A stretch of 64,000 nt of DNA from Sneathiella marina. Its GTDB lineage: Bacteria; Pseudomonadota; Alphaproteobacteria; Sneathiellales; Sneathiellaceae. The stretch spans positions 3,461,501-3,525,500 of the forward strand of contig NZ_CP098747.1 in NCBI RefSeq assembly GCF_023746535.1, read 5' to 3'. Below the pieces are notes generated by a model, which had not been told where the DNA came from, made no database searches, and saw only the letters and a program-made list of their open reading frames with translations. Made by a program: the position numbers and the translations under genes. Positions 17,575 to 25,429 of this stretch are shown piece after piece (position 1 is the first letter of the stretch; every line of letters begins with the position of its first letter).

Positions 17575-17925
17575 ATGCCAAGAAATGCAGAGCAAACAAT
17601 CAACGGCTATCACGCTCATATTTACTATAATACGCAAAACAGAGAAAAAGCTGCTGTATTACGCGAGCAGCTTGATGAAAAATTCAACATAAATTTGGGA
17701 CGTTGGCGGGAGGAACCCGTAGGGCCTCATCCAACGTCGATGTATCAGGTGGCATTTAACGCAACTGAATTTTCAAAGATTGTCCCCTGGCTCATGATCA
17801 ATCGGCAGGAACTTGATATTCTCGTTCACCCGGAAACAGGTAATGATCTGGAAGATCACAGAGACAATGCTTTATGGCTGGGCGAAAAACTATCCTTGAA
17901 TCTCGAGATGTTTATGCAAGCTTAG
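17575..17925 (+). CDS. DOPA 4,5-dioxygenase-family protein
   Basis: A 116-residue protein of the PF08883 family, small single-domain proteins related to fungal extradiol DOPA dioxygenase. The probable metal ligands are the histidines in GYHAHIYYN and LVHPETGN, and GRWREEPVGPHPTSMYQV is the other conserved block. The start at 17575 follows GAGGAATAAAA and gives the usual length; upstream in-frame codons are not supported. In bacteria these proteins are mostly uncharacterised, and a true ring-cleaving activity is not assured. It is divergent from the crotonase and convergent with gcrA, with seven bases between stops. Confidence 0.82.
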   Translation: MPRNAEQTINGYHAHIYYNTQNREKAAVLREQLDEKFNINLGRWREEPVGPHPTSMYQVAFNATEFSKIVPWLMINRQELDILVHPETGNDLEDHRDNALWLGEKLSLNLEMFMQA

Positions 17926-17932
17926 CCAAATC

Positions 17933-18256
17933 CTAGCTATTGTCCTTGTTCTGATAAGCCATATTACAATGTTTTAGGCAATAGGGTTTGCTTGGAACAG
18001 CCTCATCGCTGCAAAAATGAAAATTGGCTTCACCAGGGTGACCGATTGGCCATTGGCAGGCCCGATGAGGGGGCAGCGCCTTTTTCTTCGGCTTTTGAAC
18101 CGCTGGTGTCGCTTTCGCAGACAGTCCAAGACGATTAGCCTTACCAATAACTGCATTGCGGGTAACGTCACCCAATTCTTCCGCAATTTCAGCCGCGGTT
18201 TTCCCGGAACCCCAGAGTTTATTTAATTTTTCAATACGTTCTTCAGTCCAACTCAT
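17933..18256 (-). CDS. gcrA: GcrA-type cell-cycle regulator
   Basis: A 107-residue GcrA. In Caulobacter GcrA binds sigma-70 and stimulates promoters carrying CcrM-methylated GANTC sites. The N-terminal DNA-binding helices are MSWTEERIEKLNKLWGSGKT and TRNAVIGKANRLGLS. The C-terminal sigma-binding domain has the Cys/His-rich CQWPIGHPGEANFHFC and PYCLKHCNMAYQN. It is shorter than Caulobacter GcrA (~173 residues), mainly through a shorter linker. The 134-base upstream gap holds one GANTC site (GAGTC, 18361-18365) beside a small dyad (18347-18363), which would allow methylation-dependent control. This is inference. The gene places the organism in Alphaproteobacteria. Confidence 0.93.
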   Translation of the reverse strand: MSWTEERIEKLNKLWGSGKTAAEIAEELGDVTRNAVIGKANRLGLSAKATPAVQKPKKKALPPHRACQWPIGHPGEANFHFCSDEAVPSKPYCLKHCNMAYQNKDNS

Positions 18257-18390
18257 GCCTAGATCTCTTCACTCACTGTTCCTGATATTTGCCGACTTCC
18301 TCTTCAGTCAATTTGAAGATCATCCACAAAGTTCCTTTGATATATCCTCAGGTGAGGCCTGAGTCTATAGATATCCGTGATCATCGACTT

Positions 18391-19650
18391 CTATTCAGCA
18401 TAACTGATGCGCCATACGGTTTGACTAACATCGTCGGCAACAAGCAATGCCCCATCCGTCGCGATAGCAAGCCCGACAGGGCGTCCCCATACTTTTGCCG
18501 CGCCGTCGTCCGTCGCATTTGTTCTGAACCCGGTGGCGAAATTTTCATAAGATCCAGCTGGCTTTCCATTTTCAAACGGTACGCGGACAATTTTATAGCC
18601 GGTTGGCACTGAAGCGTTCCAAGAACCATGAAAGGCGACAAACGCGTCATTCAGATATTCTTTTGGAAATTGGTCACTATTATAAAATATCAATCCCAGC
18701 GGCGCCGAATGAGATCGAAAGAGTACATCTGGCAGCAAAGATTTCGAAACCATTTCAGGCGCGTCGTCGGCATAATCTGGGTCGGGAATAGTGCCGGAAT
18801 AGGCATAAGGCCAACCATAAAAACCGTCCTGTATTACGTGAGTTAAATAGTCTGGAACCAATCCATCTCCATAACCATCTCGCTCGTTAACAACCGTATA
18901 GAGCTTTCCAGTGACAGGATCAAAATCAATACCAACAGGATTACGCAAACCGGACGCCACGGTTTCCAATTTGTTTGTTGATAGATCGAGTTTTTGAATT
19001 GTCGCACGGGGAGAAGGCTCTATGTCCATATTCGCCGCACTTCCAATGGAAATATACAGGGCATGATCGCCTTCGTCGTATAGAAGATTGCGGGTCCAGT
19101 GACCCCCGCCATCTCCTAGAGATCCCTGTTCTGTGACATTTTCTATCCGTCCAGTAGCTTTGGTATCGCCGACACTGAACCTAACCCGTCTTATTTGTTT
19201 GGGTTCCCCGATGTAAAGCCAGTCGCCAACGACAGCCATCCCATGGGGTCGATCAAGATTAGAAACCAATTCTGTTTTCATGTCTGCAACACCGTCGCCG
19301 TTTGTATCGCGCAGCAGCGTAATCTCTCCGGCTCTCGGTTCCGCCACCAGCACATCACCATTCTTCAAGACTTCTAACCATCTCGCGTGGGTAAGCTCCG
19401 ATCGATATGCTTTGACTTTAAAATTCGGAGGGAGATTTAAGTCACCTTCTTCATTACTATTCCAAATTCGAGGCGGGAGCGCCTCAACCGGTGTTGCGTA
19501 GGGTTTCGGCAAGTCGCCCGCTTTAATGGTAAATTCCTCTCCGACAATATCACTATCTGACGGTAGGCCGGATTGCGCAAACGCTGCTGAGGACCAAATG
19601 GAACTCACAGAAATGCAGATAAGAATCAATAGCTTACTTAAAATACTCAT
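18391..19650 (-). CDS. Periplasmic sorbosone-dehydrogenase-like (PQQ sugar dehydrogenase family) protein
   Basis: A 419-residue exported protein. The signal peptide MSILSKLLILICISVSSIWS ends near AAFAQ. The mature part is a six-bladed beta-propeller of the soluble glucose/L-sorbosone dehydrogenase type. Recognisable pieces are RWLEVLKNGDVLVAEPRAG, DTNGDGVAD, RPHGMAVVGDWLYIG, GGHWTRNLLYD, GLRNPVGIDFDPVTGKLYTV, NERDGYGDGLVPDY and FVAFHGSWN. Family members oxidise aldoses or aldose derivatives with PQQ and calcium, passing electrons to the respiratory chain. No PQQ synthesis genes are in the window and the substrate is unknown. A CRP-like dyad lies about 100 bases upstream. Confidence 0.82.
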   Translation of the reverse strand: MSILSKLLILICISVSSIWSSAAFAQSGLPSDSDIVGEEFTIKAGDLPKPYATPVEALPPRIWNSNEEGDLNLPPNFKVKAYRSELTHARWLEVLKNGDVLVAEPRAGEITLLRDTNGDGVADMKTELVSNLDRPHGMAVVGDWLYIGEPKQIRRVRFSVGDTKATGRIENVTEQGSLGDGGGHWTRNLLYDEGDHALYISIGSAANMDIEPSPRATIQKLDLSTNKLETVASGLRNPVGIDFDPVTGKLYTVVNERDGYGDGLVPDYLTHVIQDGFYGWPYAYSGTIPDPDYADDAPEMVSKSLLPDVLFRSHSAPLGLIFYNSDQFPKEYLNDAFVAFHGSWNASVPTGYKIVRVPFENGKPAGSYENFATGFRTNATDDGAAKVWGRPVGLAIATDGALLVADDVSQTVWRISYAE

Positions 19651-19744
19651 CTCAACTCCTCTTGAAAAGGAAACACATCATTTCGAATATCAGTTAATAT
19701 ATTTACGCTATATGGGCTTGCCACAGTCGCAAAGAAAGATAAAC

Positions 19745-19760
19745 TGTGAAAAATTTCACA
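19745..19760. promoter_or_regulatory. CRP/FNR-type dyad TGTGA-N6-TCACA
   Basis: The sequence TGTGAAAAATTTCACA contains both perfect half-sites of the cAMP-receptor-protein consensus with the correct six-base spacer. It lies in the 191-base gap between the sorbosone-dehydrogenase-like gene (start 19650, minus) and the amidotransferase gene (19842, plus), and its centre is ~102 bases from the former's ATG. It may control either. The window also encodes an adenylate cyclase (50111-51154), so a CRP-like regulator is plausible but not seen here. Confidence 0.45.
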
Positions 19761-19841
19761 ACAGATTTGACGAAAACACTAATCTAAAATTTAAAGTCAG
19801 CGGAAAAAATTATTAAACTCCAAAATCCATCAAACACAATC

Positions 19842-20516
19842 TTGCTCGTAATGCATCAGGCCTCGTCCGACCCTGGCCGGGTTGGCGAAGCAATCCGAAC
19901 TCGTGGTTATGAACTGGATATGCGCATTCCGGCTATTGGGGACCCATTACCAACAACTATGGATGATCACGCGGCAGCCGTGATTTTTGGCGGCCCCATG
20001 AGCGCCAATGATGACCACGAAGACTATATTCGTGAAGAGACGAAGATAATTGACTTGTTTTTAAAAACAGAAACACCTTATCTCGGCATCTGCCTCGGCG
20101 CGCAAATTATGGCGCGGGCCTTAGGGGCAAAGGTTAGCGAACATCCAGAGGGAGTTCGTGAAATTGGGTACTATTGTGTTAGTCCAACGGACGAAGGGAA
20201 TGATTTATTCGATGCACCACTCAATGCCTATCAGTGGCACAGAGAGGGTTTCGAAATTCCTGCAGATGCAACTTTATTGGCAACAGGAGATTACTTTCCT
20301 AATCAGGCTTATCGGGTAGGAAAAAATGCTTACGGTATTCAGTTTCACCCAGAAGTGACCGAAGCCATGAATAAACGGTGGGCGACCAAAGCAGCCCATA
20401 TGCTAAGCGACCCGGGGGCGCAATCGAAGGAAATTCAGCTCAGAAGCAGGCGAAAGTACGACCCGGAAGTCAAAATCTGGCTGGATAAATTCCTGGATCA
20501 TTGGTTGCCAGTGTAA
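19842..20516 (+). CDS. Class I glutamine amidotransferase domain protein
   Basis: A 224-residue triad-type glutaminase. The nucleophile elbow is YLGICLGAQIMARAL (cysteine), and the His-Glu pair is in GIQFHPEVTEAM. The oxyanion strand is AAVIFGGPMSANDD. It resembles GMP-synthase-like stand-alone amidotransferases (YfeJ/GuaA-N group). The start is unclear: TTG at 19842 and ATG at 19851 are candidates without a visible ribosome-binding site, and coding-like residues (SNTILLVMHQ) continue upstream of both. A non-standard start or a start a few codons upstream is therefore possible. The acceptor of the ammonia is unknown. A 9-bp hairpin spans its stop codon. Confidence 0.82.
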   Translation: MLVMHQASSDPGRVGEAIRTRGYELDMRIPAIGDPLPTTMDDHAAAVIFGGPMSANDDHEDYIREETKIIDLFLKTETPYLGICLGAQIMARALGAKVSEHPEGVREIGYYCVSPTDEGNDLFDAPLNAYQWHREGFEIPADATLLATGDYFPNQAYRVGKNAYGIQFHPEVTEAMNKRWATKAAHMLSDPGAQSKEIQLRSRRKYDPEVKIWLDKFLDHWLPV

Positions 20517-20530
20517 CCCGACAACCAATG
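20499..20530. terminator. Hairpin spanning the amidotransferase stop codon
   Basis: CATTGGTTG (20499-20507) pairs exactly with CAACCAATG (20522-20530) across a 14-base loop that contains the TAA. It lies between convergent genes. No T-run follows, so termination would be inefficient or factor-assisted. Confidence 0.35.
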
Positions 20531-20542
20531 ACTAATACAGAT

Positions 20543-21733
20543 TTAAACTACTCTTTTAGATTTCAAATCAGCAATTTCCTCAGCTGAATAGCCAAGACTT
20601 TCCATTATACTGTCTGTATGTTCCCCGAGTGTCGGAGCCCGGTGCTTGAGCTTTGTATCGGTTTTTGACATTTTTATTGGAAGCTCTGTAACAGGTACGC
20701 CATCTTCAAAGCCAGGATAAGGAACATTTTTCAATAGACCCATTGCGGCAAGATGAGGATCGTCCAAAGTTTCCTGTGGCGTCATGACAGGACCACATGG
20801 CAGGCGAACAGCATCCATTTCCGCAATTGCGTCTTTCGTCGTCCGTTCGAGACACCATTCAGACATCCGTTCAGACAGGATGTGATTATTGTCTCCGCGG
20901 TCCTGGTCAGTTTTAAATCTGGGATCCGTCAGCCAATGTTCTTCGCCAATTAATTTTGTCCAGCGCTCGAACAAAGGCAAGCCAATGGATTGAACCAGAA
21001 CCCACCCATCTTTTGTCTTGAATGTATCGGCAGGGCCAGCATTTTGACCGCGATTTGCGGTTCCAACCCGATTAATATTGAGCATCGCCTGCTCCATCAG
21101 CGTGACACTCGAAATTAAAACCGCTGATCCAAATAAAGACGTCCCGACCAGTTGGCCTTCGCCAGTCTGATCCCGATGTTTCAACGCGGCCATCGTACCA
21201 ACAGCGCCCATCATCGCCGTTGTAAAATCCACCCAGGGCCCATATAGTTTTCGAGGCTCCCCATTTTCACCGGACATATACATGGCACCGGACATGGCCT
21301 GGCCGAGACCGTCAAATCCCACCCGGTTTTTGTAGGGACCGTCATCGCCAAATACCGAGGCATGGGTCAATATTATGTCTTCCTTGACGGCCTTAAGGCT
21401 TTCATAATCAAGTCCCATTGCTTCAAGGGTTTCGATTGGTAAATTCGCAACGACAACATCAGCGGTCTTCACGAGACGTTGTACGACTTCCCGGCCTTCC
21501 GGCTTCATGGGATTAAGAGTCATCCCCTGCTTATTCTGGCCGATTTGCAGAAATAACGCGCCGTCTCCGGTCTGGTCTTCCGTAAGCGGCGTGAGATAAC
21601 GATCTTCACTCCCGTCAATTTTTTCAATCCTGATAACTTCCGCTCCCAGGTCCGCCAATACAGTTGCGCAATAAGGCCCAGCGATATATCGCCCAAAATC
21701 GAGCACCCTGATACCTGATAAAACGTTCGACAC
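20543..21733 (-). CDS. CaiB/BaiF-family (class III) CoA-transferase
   Basis: A 396-residue CoA-transferase that moves CoA between carboxylic acids via an aspartyl-CoA intermediate. The N-terminus is LSGIRVLDFGRYIAGPYCAT, followed by LADLGAEVIRIEK. The likely catalytic aspartate lies in VGFDGLGQAMSG. Further blocks are GPWVDFTTAMMGAVGTMAAL and PCGPVMTPQETLDDPHLAAM. Class III members include formyl-CoA, carnitine and alpha-methylacyl-CoA enzymes; the substrate pair cannot be assigned. It is monocistronic with ~220 bases of upstream DNA, which contains an imperfect 17-base inverted repeat. Confidence 0.88.
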   Translation of the reverse strand: MSNVLSGIRVLDFGRYIAGPYCATVLADLGAEVIRIEKIDGSEDRYLTPLTEDQTGDGALFLQIGQNKQGMTLNPMKPEGREVVQRLVKTADVVVANLPIETLEAMGLDYESLKAVKEDIILTHASVFGDDGPYKNRVGFDGLGQAMSGAMYMSGENGEPRKLYGPWVDFTTAMMGAVGTMAALKHRDQTGEGQLVGTSLFGSAVLISSVTLMEQAMLNINRVGTANRGQNAGPADTFKTKDGWVLVQSIGLPLFERWTKLIGEEHWLTDPRFKTDQDRGDNNHILSERMSEWCLERTTKDAIAEMDAVRLPCGPVMTPQETLDDPHLAAMGLLKNVPYPGFEDGVPVTELPIKMSKTDTKLKHRAPTLGEHTDSIMESLGYSAEEIADLKSKRVV

Positions 21734-21805
21734 GAGATTTCCTCCTGATTCTTATTATTAATTATTTCAGGTTGATATGATTCCTGATTCACGGACAAGA
21801 TTGCC

Positions 21806-21864
21806 CGTTCTCAAGACAATTGGCAACGTTTTAGAGCTGGATATTGTCAATTATCTTGGGAACG
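21806..21864. promoter_or_regulatory. Imperfect inverted repeat upstream of the CoA-transferase gene
   Basis: CGTTCTCAAGACAATTG (21806-21822) and CAATTATCTTGGGAACG (21848-21864) are reverse complements at 15 of 17 positions, with 25 bases between. The element lies 73-131 bases upstream of the CoA-transferase start on its promoter side. It could be a two-half-site operator, for example for a LysR- or GntR-type regulator not in this window, or an RNA stem in the leader. Confidence 0.35.
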
Positions 21865-21953
21865 GACCGCTTTAAGCGTATGGCATCAGCCATTTCTTAA
21901 TCTAGCGAAAACTCAAAATTTCACTATGCCTTGCGCGATCTACTGGACATTGT

Positions 21954-22481
21954 TTACGAATTCTCATAGCCCCCATCGATAAGCTCTACGGCTTCAGCTG
22001 AGGGACCTTTATCTTTTGTCTCCTCATCTTGTTCAGAAAGAAAGAGCCGAACCCTTTGATCCTTTTCAAGCAGAGCCAAGCCAGACTTCTCAAGTATTTT
22101 CATATGGACAAACACATCGAGGGAGCCATCATCGGGCATCACAAATCCAAATCCCTTTTGCGAATTAAAAAACTTCACGGTACCGGCAATAAATTTACGA
22201 TTGGGATCCTGCTTTGCCATCAATGGTGCTGGTCCAAGATAACGAATCTTCGATACTTGTTTCCCGCGATCTCCTGTAAAAAGATCACATGTAATCGAGG
22301 CACCCTCTGGGAGGCCTTGCAGACTCATCTCTTGTAAAACCGAGATATGTATGAACGCATCCCCCGATCCATCTTCAGGTTGAACAAAACCAAATCCTTT
22401 AGCCGTATTAAACCACTTTACCTTGCACGCGACATTCTCATAAGTTCCATTCTCTGACCTTACAATATTCTCTTCTCGCAT
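21954..22481 (-). CDS. Double cold-shock-domain protein
   Basis: A 175-residue RNA/ssDNA-binding protein with two cold-shock domains. The first (~residues 14-75) contains CKVKWFNTAKGFGFVQPEDG and DAFIHISVLQ. The second (~95-160) contains GTVKFFNSQKGFGFVMPDDG and DVFVHMKILE. Both keep RNP1 (KGFGFV) and RNP2 (FIH/FVH), so both should bind nucleic acid. Two-domain Csp proteins of this length are common in Alphaproteobacteria and often respond to growth phase rather than cold. Start chosen at MREENIV because GGGAATAAG precedes it; an in-frame ATG five codons upstream (MGIRS) is possible. A long gene-free region upstream could hold a leader. Confidence 0.9.
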   Translation of the reverse strand: MREENIVRSENGTYENVACKVKWFNTAKGFGFVQPEDGSGDAFIHISVLQEMSLQGLPEGASITCDLFTGDRGKQVSKIRYLGPAPLMAKQDPNRKFIAGTVKFFNSQKGFGFVMPDDGSLDVFVHMKILEKSGLALLEKDQRVRLFLSEQDEETKDKGPSAEAVELIDGGYENS

Positions 22482-22943
22482 CGATCTTATTCCCATAATC
22501 TTCAGTATCGTCAAACAGAAACCACAGCTTACGCCAGATCACCTCTACAAGTTACTTCTGTCTCAGCAAAGTTTCTATTTTTAATTGTTTACGGGTGCAT
22601 GGCAGGCGATCGAGTTAACCAATATTTTGCTACCAGTCAGGCATTGAAAAATGAACCAGAAATGGCAACTTCAGAATCTGAAAATTTACCTCGGCAATCC
22701 CCGTATTTGCCCGTCGGGCGACCGTAATACGGAAGCTGCTAGCAGGTCGTTGATTCTGATCAACAGATTATCGACAATATCGCTAATTCCCCATATCTTT
22801 CGATTTTAACTCGTGCCCGAAATAGCATCACTCGGACAACTACTCTCAATATGGGTATATTTGTTATTAATTGCAACTATAAAAAGTGGAAATTGCGGAA
22901 AGGCTGATTGTAATAAATCTGCCTTTCCTATGATTAGCTTAAC
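22482..22943. other. 462-base gene-free region upstream of the cold-shock gene
   Basis: No convincing gene in any frame. The part next to 22481 should carry the promoter and any 5' leader of the cold-shock gene on the minus strand. A nested stem sits at 22701-22732: CCGTATT (22701-22707) pairs with AATACGG (22726-22732) and encloses GCCCG/CGGGC (22709-22719). The remainder is AT-rich without repeats I could recognise. Confidence 0.5.
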
Positions 22944-23471
22944 TCAATGCCTCCCGCGAATTGGATACCCTTTTTCCCGGATAAACGTGATACCTTTTAA
23001 AATAGAATTCAAATCAGGTCTTGCAAAGGGCGCATTGGAGATATCAATGATCTGAATTTGGCCATCAGGACGGATGACAAATAGTCCAGGTTCAGGGAAG
23101 GGCTGATCTGTTTCTTCCGGAGACCGTGGATCAGAAATATACAGGCCGAGCGTCTCCATCTGCTCGGGTTTAAGGTCGTAACCAACCGGAAATTTTATGC
23201 CGCCCTCTTCAACCTGTGCTTTCGCTTTTGCAATCCCGTCGCCGGAAACTGCGACGATTTCTACATTCTGTTCGGCAAAGCTGCTTTCGAGTTCCCCTAG
23301 AGTTGTCAAGTATCGCATGCAAATCGGGCAATGCTTACCTCGATAGACAACAACCAATTGCCAACTTTCATTCTCAGTCCCGGTTTTACCGAGAGTGACC
23401 TGACCGCCCGCAACCGTAGGCACAATAATCTCTGGAAAAATTGATCCTGGTGCAAGTTTTTCTGTATTCAT
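22944..23471 (-). CDS. Peroxiredoxin-like (AhpC/TSA, thioredoxin-fold) protein
   Basis: A 175-residue thioredoxin-fold peroxiredoxin. LAPGSIFPEIIVPTVAGGQV opens the fold, and the active-site loop is VVYRGKHCPICMRYL, giving a C-x-x-C with the first cysteine as probable peroxidatic residue. IQIIDISNAPFARPDL is near the end. It should reduce hydroperoxides using a thiol donor, and the subgroup with CPxC is often annotated simply as AhpC/TSA. A much longer frame extends upstream, but AAAGGA eight bases before the ATG at 23471 and the family N-terminus support this start. A TTGGAA-N6-TTCCAA dyad lies 72-89 bases upstream. Confidence 0.85.
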   Translation of the reverse strand: MNTEKLAPGSIFPEIIVPTVAGGQVTLGKTGTENESWQLVVVYRGKHCPICMRYLTTLGELESSFAEQNVEIVAVSGDGIAKAKAQVEEGGIKFPVGYDLKPEQMETLGLYISDPRSPEETDQPFPEPGLFVIRPDGQIQIIDISNAPFARPDLNSILKGITFIREKGYPIRGRH

Positions 23472-23542
23472 TTGCAATTCCTTTCTGAAATTCGCAGTTT
23501 GTATTATATGAAGAACACTTTTTTGAATAGACATCACTATTA

Positions 23543-23560
23543 TTGGAACGTTCATTCCAA
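23543..23560. promoter_or_regulatory. Operator-like dyad upstream of peroxiredoxin
   Basis: TTGGAA (23543-23548) and TTCCAA (23555-23560) are perfect reverse complements, and the spacer creates the inner palindrome GAACGTTC (23547-23554 less one offset mismatch). The site lies in the divergent gap between the peroxiredoxin gene and cobT, nearer the former. A TetR- or LysR-size binding site is plausible. No regulator gene is adjacent. Confidence 0.3.
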
Positions 23561-23708
23561 ATAAATATATGCTTCTCGAAATTTGACAAGCGTTAATGTT
23601 TTTTTGCCCTTTATAATCCCCTTGAAACATTTGCTTTCCAGAAACAAGGGCCTAATATGGAAGCGTAATTTCCCGATAACATGTTACCTTTGAGACGGAT
23701 CAATTTGA

Positions 23709-24728
23709 ATGCCTTCCGACACACTTGACAAATTTCGTCGCCTTTATTCTGAGCTCCCACTTATCGATAAATCTTCGGCGGGCGCTGCTGCTGCGAGGGA
23801 TGCTGTTTTAACGAAACCAGCTGGCGCTCTCGGCCGGTTAGAAGATCTGGCTGTTTGGATGTCTGGATGGCAGAGAAAACATCCACCGACTTATACTTCC
23901 CCGCAAGTCGTAGTCTTTGCTGGCAATCACGGTGTATGTGACCAGGGCATCTCAGCATTCCCCAGAGACGTAACGATGCAAATGGTCTCAAACTTTCGAA
24001 ATGGTGGGGCTGCAATAAATCAACTTGCTGACGCTTATGGCGCCTCTTTTTCAGTTCTTCCGCTCGCTCTTGAAACACCAACGCTGGACTTTACGAAAGG
24101 TCCGGCTATGAGCGAAGAAGAATGCTGCACGGCCTTGCAGGCAGGGTGGAATTCCTTATCGCAGGATACAGATCTATTGGTCGTCGGTGAAATGGGGATT
24201 GGCAACACAACAGTTGCCGCCGCCATCTCCGCCGCTCTATTCGGAGGAACCGGCGCGGATTGGGCCGGCCCTGGTACAGGCTTAACAATGGAGGGAGTTC
24301 GGAAGAAAGCCACTGTTATTGATGCAGGCCTGTCACTTCACGCTGAAATTCTGGACGACCCACTTCTCGTTCTTCAACATCTCGGAGGCCGTGAAATCGC
24401 GGCGATGGCAGGCGCAATTCTAGCGGCACGGCACAATAAAACTCCTGTCATCCTGGACGGGTTTGTTGTGGGCGCCGCTGCCGCTATATTGAAGAAAGCT
24501 AATCCGGCCGCCCTTGATCATTGCGTCGCAGGACATATGTCCGCGGAACCCGGGCATGAACTATTGCTACGCCATTTGGAAAAAGAACCGCTGCTCACGC
24601 TACGGATGCGCCTAGGGGAGGGTTCCGGCGCCGCTCTGGCACTTGGTATACTCAAAGGAGCGATAGCAGCGCATAACGGCATGGCAAGTTTTGCCGATGC
24701 CGGTGTTAGTGGTGAAACATCGTCCTGA
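23709..24728 (+). CDS. cobT: Nicotinate-nucleotide--dimethylbenzimidazole phosphoribosyltransferase
   Basis: Makes alpha-ribazole phosphate for the lower ligand of cobalamin from nicotinate mononucleotide and DMB. A 339-residue protein, typical length. Recognisable CobT blocks are KPAGALGRLEDLAVWM, VVFAGNHGVCDQGISAFP, FRNGGAAINQLA, GEMGIGNTTVAAAI, LGGREIAAMAGAILAAR, DGFVVGAAA and RLGEGSGAALAL with the catalytic glutamate. It is convergent with a histidine-phosphatase gene 14 bases away, which may act in the next step (CobC-like dephosphorylation). No other cobalamin genes are in the window. Confidence 0.95.
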   Translation: MPSDTLDKFRRLYSELPLIDKSSAGAAAARDAVLTKPAGALGRLEDLAVWMSGWQRKHPPTYTSPQVVVFAGNHGVCDQGISAFPRDVTMQMVSNFRNGGAAINQLADAYGASFSVLPLALETPTLDFTKGPAMSEEECCTALQAGWNSLSQDTDLLVVGEMGIGNTTVAAAISAALFGGTGADWAGPGTGLTMEGVRKKATVIDAGLSLHAEILDDPLLVLQHLGGREIAAMAGAILAARHNKTPVILDGFVVGAAAAILKKANPAALDHCVAGHMSAEPGHELLLRHLEKEPLLTLRMRLGEGSGAALALGILKGAIAAHNGMASFADAGVSGETSS

Positions 24729-24742
24729 ATATATAGAGCTAC

Positions 24743-25378
24743 TTACTGTTTACGAAGGCTGCCCTGGTCATTGATACATTCAATTCGCCAAATTGTATCC
24801 GCGTCGCGAGTAAACGATATTAGTCGGGTGACAGATAGCGGCGCAACTGACAAAGCGAGCATCTTTTGCGGTGTCAGGCCGAGCGCATATCCTATCATTA
24901 CTCGAATGGGACCGGCGTGAGCACTAACAACGACGTTTCGTTCAGCATCTTCCGTGATCCATTTTTCCAGCAAGATCGTCACTCTTTTCGACATAGTCAT
25001 AAAACTCTCGCCGTCACCGGGGGTGTTTCCGACCGGATCCTGCCAAAAACTTTCATATGCTTTCGCATCATTTTTTTCGATTTCTGAGTAAGAGAGCCCT
25101 TCCCACGCTCCAAAACTCTGCTCTCTCAGTTGAGTAAACTGCTCGATGGAGGACTGGGGTTCTGAATGTCCGGACAAAAGCCGGGCAGCCGTTTGAACAC
25201 AACGCTGCAAATCGCTGGAATAATATGTAGCGCCATCCGGCAAATTTTTTGCAATCTCTTCTATCCTCGCAGAGTTGGAGAAATCGGCACTGACATCCAT
25301 TTGTCCGTATATTTTATCAGTCAATACCGGCGCGTGGCGGATCAACCACCAATTTTTCTGTTGATAAGACTGATCCAT
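24743..25378 (-). CDS. Histidine phosphatase family protein, possibly alpha-ribazole phosphatase (CobC-like)
   Basis: A 211-residue phosphoglycerate-mutase-type phosphatase. The phosphorylated histidine is in WLIRHAPV, the second histidine in VVSAHAGPIR, and the substrate-loop arginine in YSSDLQRCVQTA; the acid is in REQSFGAWEGL. CobC enzymes remove the 5'-phosphate from alpha-ribazole phosphate or adenosylcobalamin phosphate, and the position next to cobT makes this role attractive. The genes face each other, so they are not one operon. The alternative is a general sugar-phosphate phosphatase. Confidence 0.8.
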   Translation of the reverse strand: MDQSYQQKNWWLIRHAPVLTDKIYGQMDVSADFSNSARIEEIAKNLPDGATYYSSDLQRCVQTAARLLSGHSEPQSSIEQFTQLREQSFGAWEGLSYSEIEKNDAKAYESFWQDPVGNTPGDGESFMTMSKRVTILLEKWITEDAERNVVVSAHAGPIRVMIGYALGLTPQKMLALSVAPLSVTRLISFTRDADTIWRIECINDQGSLRKQ

Positions 25379-25429
25379 TCTAAATGTGAAACATCCTCAA
25401 CATCATTTTCGTCGAACAATAATAGTCAG

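Noticed and set aside
22813-23055. 80-codon plus-strand open frame next to peroxiredoxin
   Set aside because: Overlaps the 3' end of the peroxiredoxin gene, has no ribosome-binding site and no recognisable motif.
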